A stretch of DNA of 15,120 nucleotides from Bacteroidales bacterium. GTDB lineage: Bacteria; Bacteroidota; Bacteroidia; Bacteroidales; ML635J-15. Position numbers and translations under genes: made by a program. The notes below the pieces were generated by a model that was not told the origin of the DNA, ran no database searches, and worked only from the letters and a program-made list of their open reading frames with translations. This document shows positions 8,583 to 15,120 of this stretch, piece by piece. Each line of letters begins with the position of its first letter. Position 1 is the first letter of the stretch. The stretch is from positions 1 to 15,120 of the forward strand of contig JAGOEF010000015.1 in NCBI GenBank assembly GCA_017997855.1, given 5' to 3'.

Positions 8583-9749
8583 TTAGTAAATGATCTCTTC
8601 TTTGAAATTATCGACAATCGAAATAAACGGGTTGGGAACTGATTGTCCTAATCCGCACTTGGCTGATAATTTCATGGTTTCGGCCAGTTTTTTCAGGGTT
8701 TCGAGATACTCGGGTTTTTGTTTTCCTTTTTTCACTGCCTGAATGCCTTTGAGCAATTGCTGACAACCAACACGGCACGGGGTGCATTGTCCGCACGATT
8801 CTTCTGCGAAGAAATCAAGATAGTCGTGCAATACATTGTACATCGAACGCGTACTGTTGAACAACATCATTGAACCACCGGTAGGAACGCCTTCGTAACC
8901 AATAATGATGTCTTTGAATTTTTTGCGCGGAACGCACATTCCCGAAGCGCCACCAATCTGAACTGCTTTTGTGTCGCCATCACCAAATTCATCAACAAAT
9001 TCCTGAACGGTCATACCTAAACCGAGTTCATAAATGCCGGCATTTGGGGTATCGCCCGAAACAGAAAAAACTTTCGATCCGCGTGAGTCTTTGGTTCCGA
9101 ATTCTTTGAATCTTTCGGGACCATATTTGTTAATCATGGTTGCATAAACCAGGGTCTCAACATTGTTGATAACCGTAGGTTTACCAAATAGACCCGATAC
9201 TGTCGGGTAGGGCGGTTTGTTACGTGGTTCACCACGTTTCCCTTCGATTGATTCGAACAATGCACTCTCTTCGCCACAAATGTATGCTCCGGCTCCCGAA
9301 CGAATATCTATCGAAAAATCGAGTTTTTTGTCTTGGATTGCTTTGTTGAATTCATTCATTACCCTTTCGAGTTTGGGCAACAAGAAGTTGTATTCAGCGC
9401 GCAGGTACAGAATTCCTTCTTTCGCTCCAATAGCATATCCGGCTATAGCCATACCCGTGAAAACTTTTTCGGGAACCCTGTCAAGAATTTCCCTGTCTTT
9501 AAATGTTCCGGGTTCACCTTCGTCTGCGTTGCAAACAATATATTTCATTTCGGCAGTTTCGTTGCGGGTGAATTTCCATTTCAAACCCGTAAGAAAACCT
9601 GCTCCGCCACGGCCTTTCAGACCAGAATCAATCATGTCGTTGATGATTTCTTCAGGTTTCCTTGAAAGCACTTTGTCGAGTACGGTGGTGGCACATGTTC
9701 CGTCGTTTTCAAAAATCAGATCGACTTTATGTAATTTCGTGTTTTCCAT
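8583..9749 (-). CDS. hydB: NADH-binding hydrogenase subunit HydB, short NuoF-like form
   Basis: This 388-residue subunit is homologous to NuoF of complex I. It oxidises NADH on FMN and passes electrons to a [4Fe-4S] cluster. The FMN/NADH-binding loop GRGGAGF is at residues 46-52, with GAGAYICGEE in the middle of the protein. The cluster ligands are Cys319, 322 and 325 in CGQCTPCRVGC plus Cys364 in KCGLG. Electron-bifurcating HydB proteins such as that of Thermotoga maritima are over 600 residues, with a thioredoxin-like [2Fe-2S] domain before this core and a 2x[4Fe-4S] domain after it. Both are absent here, and the reading frame starts and stops cleanly, so this is not a broken gene. That architecture fits the NADH-dependent, ferredoxin-independent enzymes described in Syntrophomonas. 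It sits 28 bases after hydC and 25 bases before hydA, in one operon. Confidence 0.93.
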   Translation of the reverse strand: MENTKLHKVDLIFENDGTCATTVLDKVLSRKPEEIINDMIDSGLKGRGGAGFLTGLKWKFTRNETAEMKYIVCNADEGEPGTFKDREILDRVPEKVFTGMAIAGYAIGAKEGILYLRAEYNFLLPKLERVMNEFNKAIQDKKLDFSIDIRSGAGAYICGEESALFESIEGKRGEPRNKPPYPTVSGLFGKPTVINNVETLVYATMINKYGPERFKEFGTKDSRGSKVFSVSGDTPNAGIYELGLGMTVQEFVDEFGDGDTKAVQIGGASGMCVPRKKFKDIIIGYEGVPTGGSMMLFNSTRSMYNVLHDYLDFFAEESCGQCTPCRVGCQQLLKGIQAVKKGKQKPEYLETLKKLAETMKLSAKCGLGQSVPNPFISIVDNFKEEIIY

Positions 9750-9777
9750 TTTTTTAGATTGTATTAATGATTAATTA

Positions 9778-10245
9778 TTACTCTTTTGCCATGTATTCCT
9801 GAACGATTTTTATTGCCTTGTCTGGAGTGAGCTCAGGGTATACCTCGTCGTTTACCAGCATAACAGGACCTTTATGGCACCAGCCCATACAATTGGCGGT
9901 GAGAAGGGTAAACTTACGGTCGGCTGAGGTCTCGCCAACATTAATTTTTAATGTGTCTTGCAAGGTTTTGATAATCTCATCTTTACCTGACATGTGGCAC
10001 GAAATGGTTTTACAAACACGGATTACATACTTTCCGCACGGTTTAATGTCGAGAAATGTGTAGAATGTGGCAGTGCCATACACATCGGCTGCCGAAAGAT
10101 CGAGTGCCTCTGCTACTTCAACCATGTCTTCTTCGGTAAGATAGTTCTTTTCCTGAACTATTGCCTGAAGTATCGGCATGAGAGCTTCACGCGTTGCACC
10201 AAACTTTCCCAGTTTTTCTTTGATGATTGTTTTTACTTCTGTCAT
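9778..10245 (-). CDS. hydC: NuoE-like [2Fe-2S] hydrogenase subunit HydC
   Basis: The product is 155 residues and homologous to NuoE, the 24-kDa subunit of complex I. A helical N-terminal half (to about residue 65, ending in the typical DVYGTATFYTFL) precedes a thioredoxin-like [2Fe-2S] domain. The ligands are Cys78 and Cys83 (CKTISC) and Cys119 and Cys123 (CMGWC), the standard Cx4C...Cx3C spacing. The subunit partners with HydB and helps relay electrons from the NADH site toward HydA. It is the first gene of the operon, so the nearly 300-bp spacer upstream should hold the operon promoter. No Shine-Dalgarno sequence is visible, as is normal for Bacteroidota. Confidence 0.94.
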   Translation of the reverse strand: MTEVKTIIKEKLGKFGATREALMPILQAIVQEKNYLTEEDMVEVAEALDLSAADVYGTATFYTFLDIKPCGKYVIRVCKTISCHMSGKDEIIKTLQDTLKINVGETSADRKFTLLTANCMGWCHKGPVMLVNDEVYPELTPDKAIKIVQEYMAKE

Positions 10246-10332
10246 TTTACGTTTAGTTTAAATTATACCTGGTTACTTGTTTAATTTTTCACAAAAATTT
10301 ATTGAGGTCTAAAAATATGGTTTTCAATATGG

Positions 10333-10360
10333 CTCAAACATGACAAAAGTCATGTTTGAG
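10333..10360. promoter_or_regulatory. Perfect 12-bp inverted repeat upstream of hydC (candidate operator)
   Basis: CTCAAACATGAC (10333-10344) and its exact complement GTCATGTTTGAG (10349-10360) flank the spacer AAAA, 88 bases upstream of the hydC start. The core reads CATGA-N6-TCATG, the geometry of CRP/FNR-family sites (TGTGA-N6-TCACA type), and it is not the Rex consensus. There is no T-run after it on either strand, which argues against a terminator. The rest of the 10246-10542 spacer is AT-rich, and I found no clear TAnnTTTG promoter in it. Operator function is inferred, not shown. Confidence 0.5.
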
Positions 10361-10480
10361 TATTTGAATATAGATTATTTCTAAATTAAAAATTGATTTA
10401 ATTAACACAAAATCAAGTAGATATAATAATTTTATTTTGTTTTGTCTGAAACCAAATGATAGCCGTATGTTTTACAATAT

Positions 10481-10518
10481 TTTTACCAATGTGAATTACT
10501 TCACGGCTTTTGGTAAAA
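10481..10518. other. Nested inverted repeat after the SDR gene
   Basis: TTTTACCA (10481-10488) pairs with TGGTAAAA (10511-10518). Inside, GTGAA (10491-10495) pairs with TTCAC (10500-10504) around a 4-base loop, giving a two-tier hairpin 25 bases after the SDR stop codon. It may end that transcript or stabilise its 3' end. It lacks a clean T-tract, so I do not call it an intrinsic terminator. Confidence 0.4.
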
Positions 10519-10542
10519 GTCGGTAATGATTTTACGCATATT

Positions 10543-11583
10543 CTATTGCAAACATGCCTTTACAGTGTCGTCGAAAACGCTGTCGAGATTTTCGGGACGA
10601 AATTTCAGGTAATTAGTGCAAAACTCAACATCAAGGTAGGTGTTACGGCTTTGCAAAGCAATGAAATGATAAGGATCTAAACCTGACTGTATTCCTTTAA
10701 TTTTAAAATGTAGTTTGACAAATAGGGTAAGAGGTTTAATAATCCACCAGGCAATAGGTAGCACGGGTCTTTTTTTTTCAAGTTTTGAGGCAATCAGTTT
10801 GATCATCTCTTTCCACGTCATGTTTTTACCTGCCACGGGGATACAATCTCCATGCCGGGCATAGGTTATAGCCCCTACAACAGCCTGTGCCAGATTTCGA
10901 ACCGAAATAAATGCCGTTCCCCCTGTGGTGTACATTGCAACCGGAGTTTTGTAAATGTAATTAACTAAACTTTTCCATAAGGGAACAACCCCTTCGAGGC
11001 TGCCAAAAACATAGGGAATCTCTAAAATGATAACCTGAAGTCCGGATCTGGCTTCAGAAATACTTTGTTTTTCTTGTTCAACACGGCTCCTGATATATGG
11101 GTGTCGTTGCGAAAGTTTCATTTTGGGAAATTTCCGGTCGAAATGGGCGAAGTAGGAACCCAGTATAATTAACTTGTCAACTCCGGCATCAGAGGCCAGG
11201 CGGGTTAGTTTGCATGTGGTTACCACGTTGGCATTGTAAAAATAATCCCAGGCATCGCCGTCGGGCATACTTCTGTCATCACGGCCACCACAAAATACAA
11301 CCGATTGAAAGTTTCGCAAAACATTGAGTGAATCATCGTCGCTGGCTGTCACGAAATTGTAATCTATGATGCTTATTCTCGTGTCGAAAGCCGGAGCTTC
11401 AGTTTTAATATCGCAAACACTTACATTATACCCTCCAGCAATGAGTTCTCCGGCTATATACCGGCCCAAAAATCCAAACCCTCCTATTACAAGTACATTT
11501 TTCACAGGCGATTCTTTTGTTGCAAAGATATGTTTTTCGTAATACGATTTATCGGGATAATTAATTTGCCGGATTCTAAACAT
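10543..11583 (-). CDS. Extended SDR family NAD(P)-dependent epimerase/dehydratase-like protein
   Basis: The product is 346 residues from ATG 11583. A Rossmann fold starts at residue 28 (KNVLVIGGFGFLG) with the nucleotide loop Gly34-x2-Gly37-x2-Gly40. Asp58 ends the second strand, which usually selects NAD(H) over NADP(H). The active-site region has Ser143 (LGSYF) and Tyr163, but the residue four after the Tyr is Arg167 (YIRSR) instead of the family's catalytic Lys. Residues near 280-300 include a hydrophobic WWIIKPLTLFV stretch that may touch the membrane. The family includes nucleotide-sugar epimerases, dehydratases and sterol/quinone-modifying proteins; the substrate here cannot be told. 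GTG at 11505 is a plausible alternative start: it would begin the protein at the Rossmann strand and lies 17 bases after a TATCTTTG box. The adjacent 26 residues still look like normal codons, so the start is unsettled. Confidence 0.85.
   Translation of the reverse strand: MFRIRQINYPDKSYYEKHIFATKESPVKNVLVIGGFGFLGRYIAGELIAGGYNVSVCDIKTEAPAFDTRISIIDYNFVTASDDDSLNVLRNFQSVVFCGGRDDRSMPDGDAWDYFYNANVVTTCKLTRLASDAGVDKLIILGSYFAHFDRKFPKMKLSQRHPYIRSRVEQEKQSISEARSGLQVIILEIPYVFGSLEGVVPLWKSLVNYIYKTPVAMYTTGGTAFISVRNLAQAVVGAITYARHGDCIPVAGKNMTWKEMIKLIASKLEKKRPVLPIAWWIIKPLTLFVKLHFKIKGIQSGLDPYHFIALQSRNTYLDVEFCTNYLKFRPENLDSVFDDTVKACLQ
11523..11530 (-). promoter_or_regulatory. Candidate -7 box bearing on the SDR start site
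   Basis: The minus strand reads TATCTTTG, an exact TAnnTTTG match, 17 bases before the in-frame GTG at 11505. If it is used, the ATG at 11583 lies upstream of transcription and the SDR protein is 320 residues. No TTG -33 element is obvious, and such an 8-mer can occur by chance in AT-rich DNA. Confidence 0.25.
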
Positions 11584-11625
11584 GCCTGATTGATGTTATT
11601 AAAATGAAAATCGAGTGTAGTTTAT

Positions 11626-12450
11626 ATGTATGTTTGCCTCATGTTTATCGAAGGACTAACAGCTTGGGGGCTAGATGCCTGGATGATAGTTGTCATTCTG
11701 GTTGCATCCGGATTTTTGGTAGGCCTTATTAATACAATTGCCGGAAGCGGTACGGTAATTTCGTATTCGTTGTTTGTTGCCTTAGGCATGCCTGCCCCGT
11801 TGGCCAATGGTACAGTCAGGTTGGGTGTGGTTATGCAGACTTTAACATCTACCCTCGCTTTTTACCGTAACGGAAAACTCGATTTGCGCAAAGGCTGGTT
11901 GCTGGGTATTCCCATTGTTTTGGGTTCGGTTCTCGGTGCTCAGGTCGCCGCCAGTATTAACAAGGATATTTTTGAAATTATTGTCGGGGTTGCATTGCTG
12001 GTGCTGCTTGTATTTATTTTTGTTCAACCCGAAAAATGGATTGCGGGAGTTCGCGAAAAACAACTCCGTAAAGTGAGTTTTTTGCAGTACTTCATATTTT
12101 TTGCCATTGGAATTTATGGCGGGTTTCTTCATATTGGAGTCGGAATATTTTTACTGACAGCACTGGTTCTTAATTCGGGTTACGATTTGGTACAGGCCAA
12201 CGGCCTGAAAGTTTTTCTGGTACTTCTTTATTCTCCCTTCGCGCTGGCCGTATTTCTGATTAATGGTCAGGTTGAGTTCTTGCTGGGGTCGATTGTGGCA
12301 GTCGGTAATATTTTTGGGGGCTGGGCAGGCTCTAGGATTGCTATTAAAAAAGGCGCTGGCTTCATCAGAATTTTACTTGTTATTATAATTTTCATTTTCA
12401 GCACCTACCTGTTGGGTTTATGGTCGCTGGTCTTTAAATGGCTTCATTAA
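11626..12450 (+). CDS. TauE/SafE-family (DUF81) inner-membrane permease
   Basis: The product is 274 residues and strongly hydrophobic, with about eight membrane segments in two similar halves. The first half has GLINTIAGSGTVISY at about residues 33-47 and PAPLANGTVRLG at about 56-67. The second half has the matching IYGGFLHIGVGIFLL and LVQANGLKVFL. The pattern G-x-GG/GSG plus (A/V)NGT-x-R/NGLK is the signature of the TauE/SafE family, whose characterised members export sulfite, sulfoacetate or related small organic anions. The substrate here is unknown and no sulfur-metabolism gene adjoins it. ATG 11626 is used; an ATG at 11641 is also possible. The gene is divergent from the SDR gene, and its 3' end overlaps the kinase gene on the opposite strand. 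Confidence 0.88.
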   Translation: MYVCLMFIEGLTAWGLDAWMIVVILVASGFLVGLINTIAGSGTVISYSLFVALGMPAPLANGTVRLGVVMQTLTSTLAFYRNGKLDLRKGWLLGIPIVLGSVLGAQVAASINKDIFEIIVGVALLVLLVFIFVQPEKWIAGVREKQLRKVSFLQYFIFFAIGIYGGFLHIGVGIFLLTALVLNSGYDLVQANGLKVFLVLLYSPFALAVFLINGQVEFLLGSIVAVGNIFGGWAGSRIAIKKGAGFIRILLVIIIFIFSTYLLGLWSLVFKWLH

Positions 12451-15120
12451 AAACCGGCTGGCTTCTTCCTGTGGTTTTTTAAACCGTATGTAAAAACTTG
12501 TGCCTATTGCGGGAGTGGTTTCAAACCAAATTTTTGCACCCATCTGGTCGATGATATTTTTAACCATACTCAGTCCCAGCCCCATGCCACTGCTTTTGGT
12601 TGTAAAATTTGGCTGGAAAATTTTCGATTGCATTTCGCTATCGATACCCGAACCATTGTCGGTGATGGCAAACAGGTAGTGTTCCGAATCGCCTGTAAGG
12701 TGCAGGCTGATTTTTCCTTTTGTATGTTCCTCAATTGCCTGTATGCTATTCTTTATCAGGTTGTTGAATACGCGGGTCATTTGTTCAGGGTCTGCATCAA
12801 TTATAGCTTTGCTATCGGTCACAATGCGAATTTCGAAATCGATATCTTCGTATGATGACCGGAACAGGTTAACCGATGAGATTATTTTTTCTCCGAGGTC
12901 CACCTGTTGCATTCTGGCCTGCGGCATTTTTGCAAAATTGCTGAACTCGCTGGCTATGGCCGACAGTGTATCAATCTGTTCGATAATGGTTTGGGTTACT
13001 TTATCGAGTGTTTGCTGCCATTCCGGGTTGTTGGGCGTATAAGTCTGTTTTAGGTGCTGAATGCTGAGCTTCATTGGAGTGAGCGGATTTTTAATCTCAT
13101 GAGCAATTTGTTTGGCCATTTCGCGCCATGCCGATTCACGTTCCGATTTTGCCAGCATACCTGCACTTTCGGCCAGTTCATCAATTTTTTTGTTGTATTC
13201 CCGTATCAGACTGCCCAATTCATCTTTTCGGTCGTATTCAATTTTTTCGGATTTAGTACCCAAATCGATGGTTTTTATTTTCTCCTGAAGATACGCCAGT
13301 GGCTTGGTCAGTTGGTTTGCAATAAATATGCCCATGACCACGCTGAGCATTATCAGTAATAAAAATACATTGGCAAATGCCATGGCAAAATCGGTGATTT
13401 CCTTGTTTAATTCATCCTGACGCGAGAAATATGGCAGGTTAATATAGGCAACCACTTCGCCCTGATTATTTCTGAATGGAACGTAGGCCGACAGGTAATC
13501 GGCTTTTCCAATTCGTTCGCTGATAATAACAGACCCGGTATTTTTTTGCCGGAGTTGCCTTACGGCTTTAGGGTGCATAAATCTGCCCTGTAAGCCTTTG
13601 TCGAATACCTCTTCGCGCGATGAGGCTATCAGATTTCCATGGGTGTCGAACAGATTGATATCCGTGTAGAAAACATTACTGAATTTTACAAGCAAAGAGT
13701 TTATGTAACTGGTATTTGTCTCATTGAATTCAGTTTCATCTCCAATCTTGTGTTCTAATTCCACCAGCACCGATTGCAGCTTGTCGCGAAGCATTTGGTT
13801 ATGGCGCTCTGCATACCCGTCAATTATAAAGTAAATCGAAATTGAACCAATTATCAGAATTGAAAGTACGATGATAAAAACTATTGAGAACTGAATTCTG
13901 TTTTTTAAGCTTCCTGTATCGGTCTCTTTTTTTCTGCCGATACGCTTGCCCAGTTGAAACAGGCTGAATCCGGTGAAAATCACGAAAAAGAGGTAGGAGA
14001 ATGATATCAGGTGTCGTTGGAAACCGGTTTCCTCAATACTCATTACAATAATATTTTCATCATCGGGATAGTAGTATAGGTGACTGTATCCATTTACTTC
14101 ATTAAGCATAAAATCGGATGTATCCCTGTTAAAACCGATGTTTAAGGGATACTCAAATTCACCTTTTTTAATGATTAACCTTCCCCGGTTATATTTTGCG
14201 TAACTATAATCTTTGAGGGTCTTTTTTTGAGCATATTTTTTATCGAGCAGCAGTTCGGGGTAGCCAAGACCTTCGCTAAAAAGTTTGCTGTTCAGTTCAA
14301 TAAACATCTGTACGCTGGGGTTCCCGGGTTTCTCATAACTGTAATATCCAAAGTATGAAATTCTTCCATCGTGGTTATCAAGAAAATAGAAATTTGTGCC
14401 GGGTAGTGGAATCCCGTTGTCACGCAATAGTTCGCCAAAGAACGAAAAACAGTGGCACATGGTATTATCGGGTTGAACCAGCAAACTATCGGTTGGCGTG
14501 CATAACGAAACCTGTAAGTCGTATTTGTTCAGGTAGCCTTTAATGTAATTCGATTGTATGTATTGATACAGGCTATCGGCTTTACTTGCAAGAACAAAGC
14601 TTTCGATTTTTGAATCCTGCATGATGTCGTTTCCTGTGTTGGTAAGGAAAAATTCGGCACCTGCGTCGCGTTCGTTGGCCAGATTATTTGCCAGTACTTT
14701 TCGCGACTCGAGTTCTTTTTCAGAAACTACCTGAAGTGCTTTCTCTGAGAGAAAAAGCGATATCAAGAATAAAATGATAATGTGGGCATACCAGTTGTAG
14801 GAATGAACATTACGATGAACCCAAAATGCTGTAAACGCAATGAGCATAAAAATACACGGGCCAATCAGCTCCGAAAACTGATGCCGGCCAACCAAAAACC
14901 AGATAACTGTTACGGCAACTAATGCAACAGCAAACGAAACAAAGTGAATCTGTTTTGCAAACACCGAGATCAGCCTGTCGATAAATACAATAACTCCTAC
15001 CAACAGCAACATCATCATGGCAAGCATAAATATGCTGTATTGCGAGAACCGCAAAATCCGCTCAGGGTCAATTTCGACCGATGAATTAATAATGAAGCTT
15101 TCGATGCGATTCCCGGTGAG
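12418..15120 (-). CDS. NtrY-like membrane sensor histidine kinase, N-terminus off the window
   Basis: The frame is open to the right edge of the window. A start at 15054 would be TTG, with 22 open codons before it, so the true start lies beyond 15120. The visible 900 residues, in order: four membrane segments (about 28-129); a large extracytoplasmic region (about 130-365) containing a Cys-His-Cys; two more membrane segments (about 365-385 and 405-430); a second extracytoplasmic sensor region (about 433-575); a membrane segment (578-601); a HAMP linker (602-657); the dimerisation helix with HEIKNPLTPMKLSIQ and phospho-acceptor His674; then the ATPase domain with N-box Asn791 (NNLIKNSIQA), G1 DNGSG at 821-825 and G2 GMGLGLS at 845-851. 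All kinase boxes are intact. HEIKNPLTP is typical of the NtrY/HPK4 group. The signal is unknown, and no response regulator lies on this side. Confidence 0.92.
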   Translation of the reverse strand, partial: LTGNRIESFIINSSVEIDPERILRFSQYSIFMLAMMMLLLVGVIVFIDRLISVFAKQIHFVSFAVALVAVTVIWFLVGRHQFSELIGPCIFMLIAFTAFWVHRNVHSYNWYAHIIILFLISLFLSEKALQVVSEKELESRKVLANNLANERDAGAEFFLTNTGNDIMQDSKIESFVLASKADSLYQYIQSNYIKGYLNKYDLQVSLCTPTDSLLVQPDNTMCHCFSFFGELLRDNGIPLPGTNFYFLDNHDGRISYFGYYSYEKPGNPSVQMFIELNSKLFSEGLGYPELLLDKKYAQKKTLKDYSYAKYNRGRLIIKKGEFEYPLNIGFNRDTSDFMLNEVNGYSHLYYYPDDENIIVMSIEETGFQRHLISFSYLFFVIFTGFSLFQLGKRIGRKKETDTGSLKNRIQFSIVFIIVLSILIIGSISIYFIIDGYAERHNQMLRDKLQSVLVELEHKIGDETEFNETNTSYINSLLVKFSNVFYTDINLFDTHGNLIASSREEVFDKGLQGRFMHPKAVRQLRQKNTGSVIISERIGKADYLSAYVPFRNNQGEVVAYINLPYFSRQDELNKEITDFAMAFANVFLLLIMLSVVMGIFIANQLTKPLAYLQEKIKTIDLGTKSEKIEYDRKDELGSLIREYNKKIDELAESAGMLAKSERESAWREMAKQIAHEIKNPLTPMKLSIQHLKQTYTPNNPEWQQTLDKVTQTIIEQIDTLSAIASEFSNFAKMPQARMQQVDLGEKIISSVNLFRSSYEDIDFEIRIVTDSKAIIDADPEQMTRVFNNLIKNSIQAIEEHTKGKISLHLTGDSEHYLFAITDNGSGIDSEMQSKIFQPNFTTKSSGMGLGLSMVKNIIDQMGAKIWFETTPAIGTSFYIRFKKPQEEASRFLMKPFKDQRP

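Noticed and set aside
8558..8617. Longer hydA start at 8617
   Set aside because: It overlaps the end of hydB and adds 20 residues before a complete ferredoxin domain. ATG 8557 fits the operon spacing.
10340..10384. A 14-codon open frame (ATG to TAA) over the dyad upstream of hydC
   Set aside because: It is very short, its first half is the inverted repeat itself, and nothing supports translation.
15052..15054. TTG at 15054 as the start of the histidine kinase
   Set aside because: The frame continues open for 22 more codons to the window edge with normal-looking residues, so the gene is partial here.

Overview
The window looks like chromosomal DNA of an anaerobic or facultatively anaerobic member of the Bacteroidota, probably in or near the Bacteroidales/Marinilabiliales. 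Three things point there: a secreted protein with a C-terminal type IX secretion (T9SS) sorting domain, genes that lack Shine-Dalgarno sequences and have A-rich leaders with occasional TAnnTTTG boxes, and a fermentative NADH-linked [FeFe] hydrogenase operon. Base composition and codon style appear uniform. I see no transposase, integrase, phage gene, tRNA, rRNA or CRISPR array.

Layout. Positions 1-268 hold no credible gene but carry a cluster of short REP-like repeats in both orientations. A rho-independent terminator follows, serving a minus-strand gene for an exported Sel1-repeat protein (377-1720). Two more minus-strand genes encode an APC-family amino-acid permease (1914-3230) and a small protein of unknown function (3353-3778). 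A plus-strand gene (3937-6690) encodes a large T9SS cargo protein. It converges on the hydrogenase operon, and a shared bidirectional terminator at 6723-6752 separates them.

The hydrogenase operon is transcribed on the minus strand in the order hydC (10245-9778), hydB (9749-8583), hydA (8557-6764). Electrons should pass from NADH to the FMN and [4Fe-4S] cluster of HydB, then through the Fe-S relay of HydC and HydA to the H-cluster, where protons become H2. HydB is the short form: it has neither the N-terminal thioredoxin-like [2Fe-2S] domain nor the C-terminal 2x[4Fe-4S] domain of electron-bifurcating HydABC. This favours an NADH-dependent, ferredoxin-independent enzyme that disposes of fermentative reducing power. 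The spacer upstream of hydC carries a perfect 12-bp inverted repeat that could be an operator.

Beyond it lie a minus-strand extended SDR (NAD-dependent epimerase/dehydratase-like) gene, a divergent plus-strand TauE/SafE-family permease, and a large minus-strand NtrY-like sensor histidine kinase that runs off the right edge. The kinase and permease genes overlap tail to tail by 33 bp. The hydrogenase maturation genes (hydE, hydF, hydG) and the kinase's response regulator are not in the window.

I do not see a clearly new multi-gene system. The most informative signals are the short HydB, the Ser in the HydA H-cluster loop, the dyad upstream of hydC, and the repeat cluster at the left edge.
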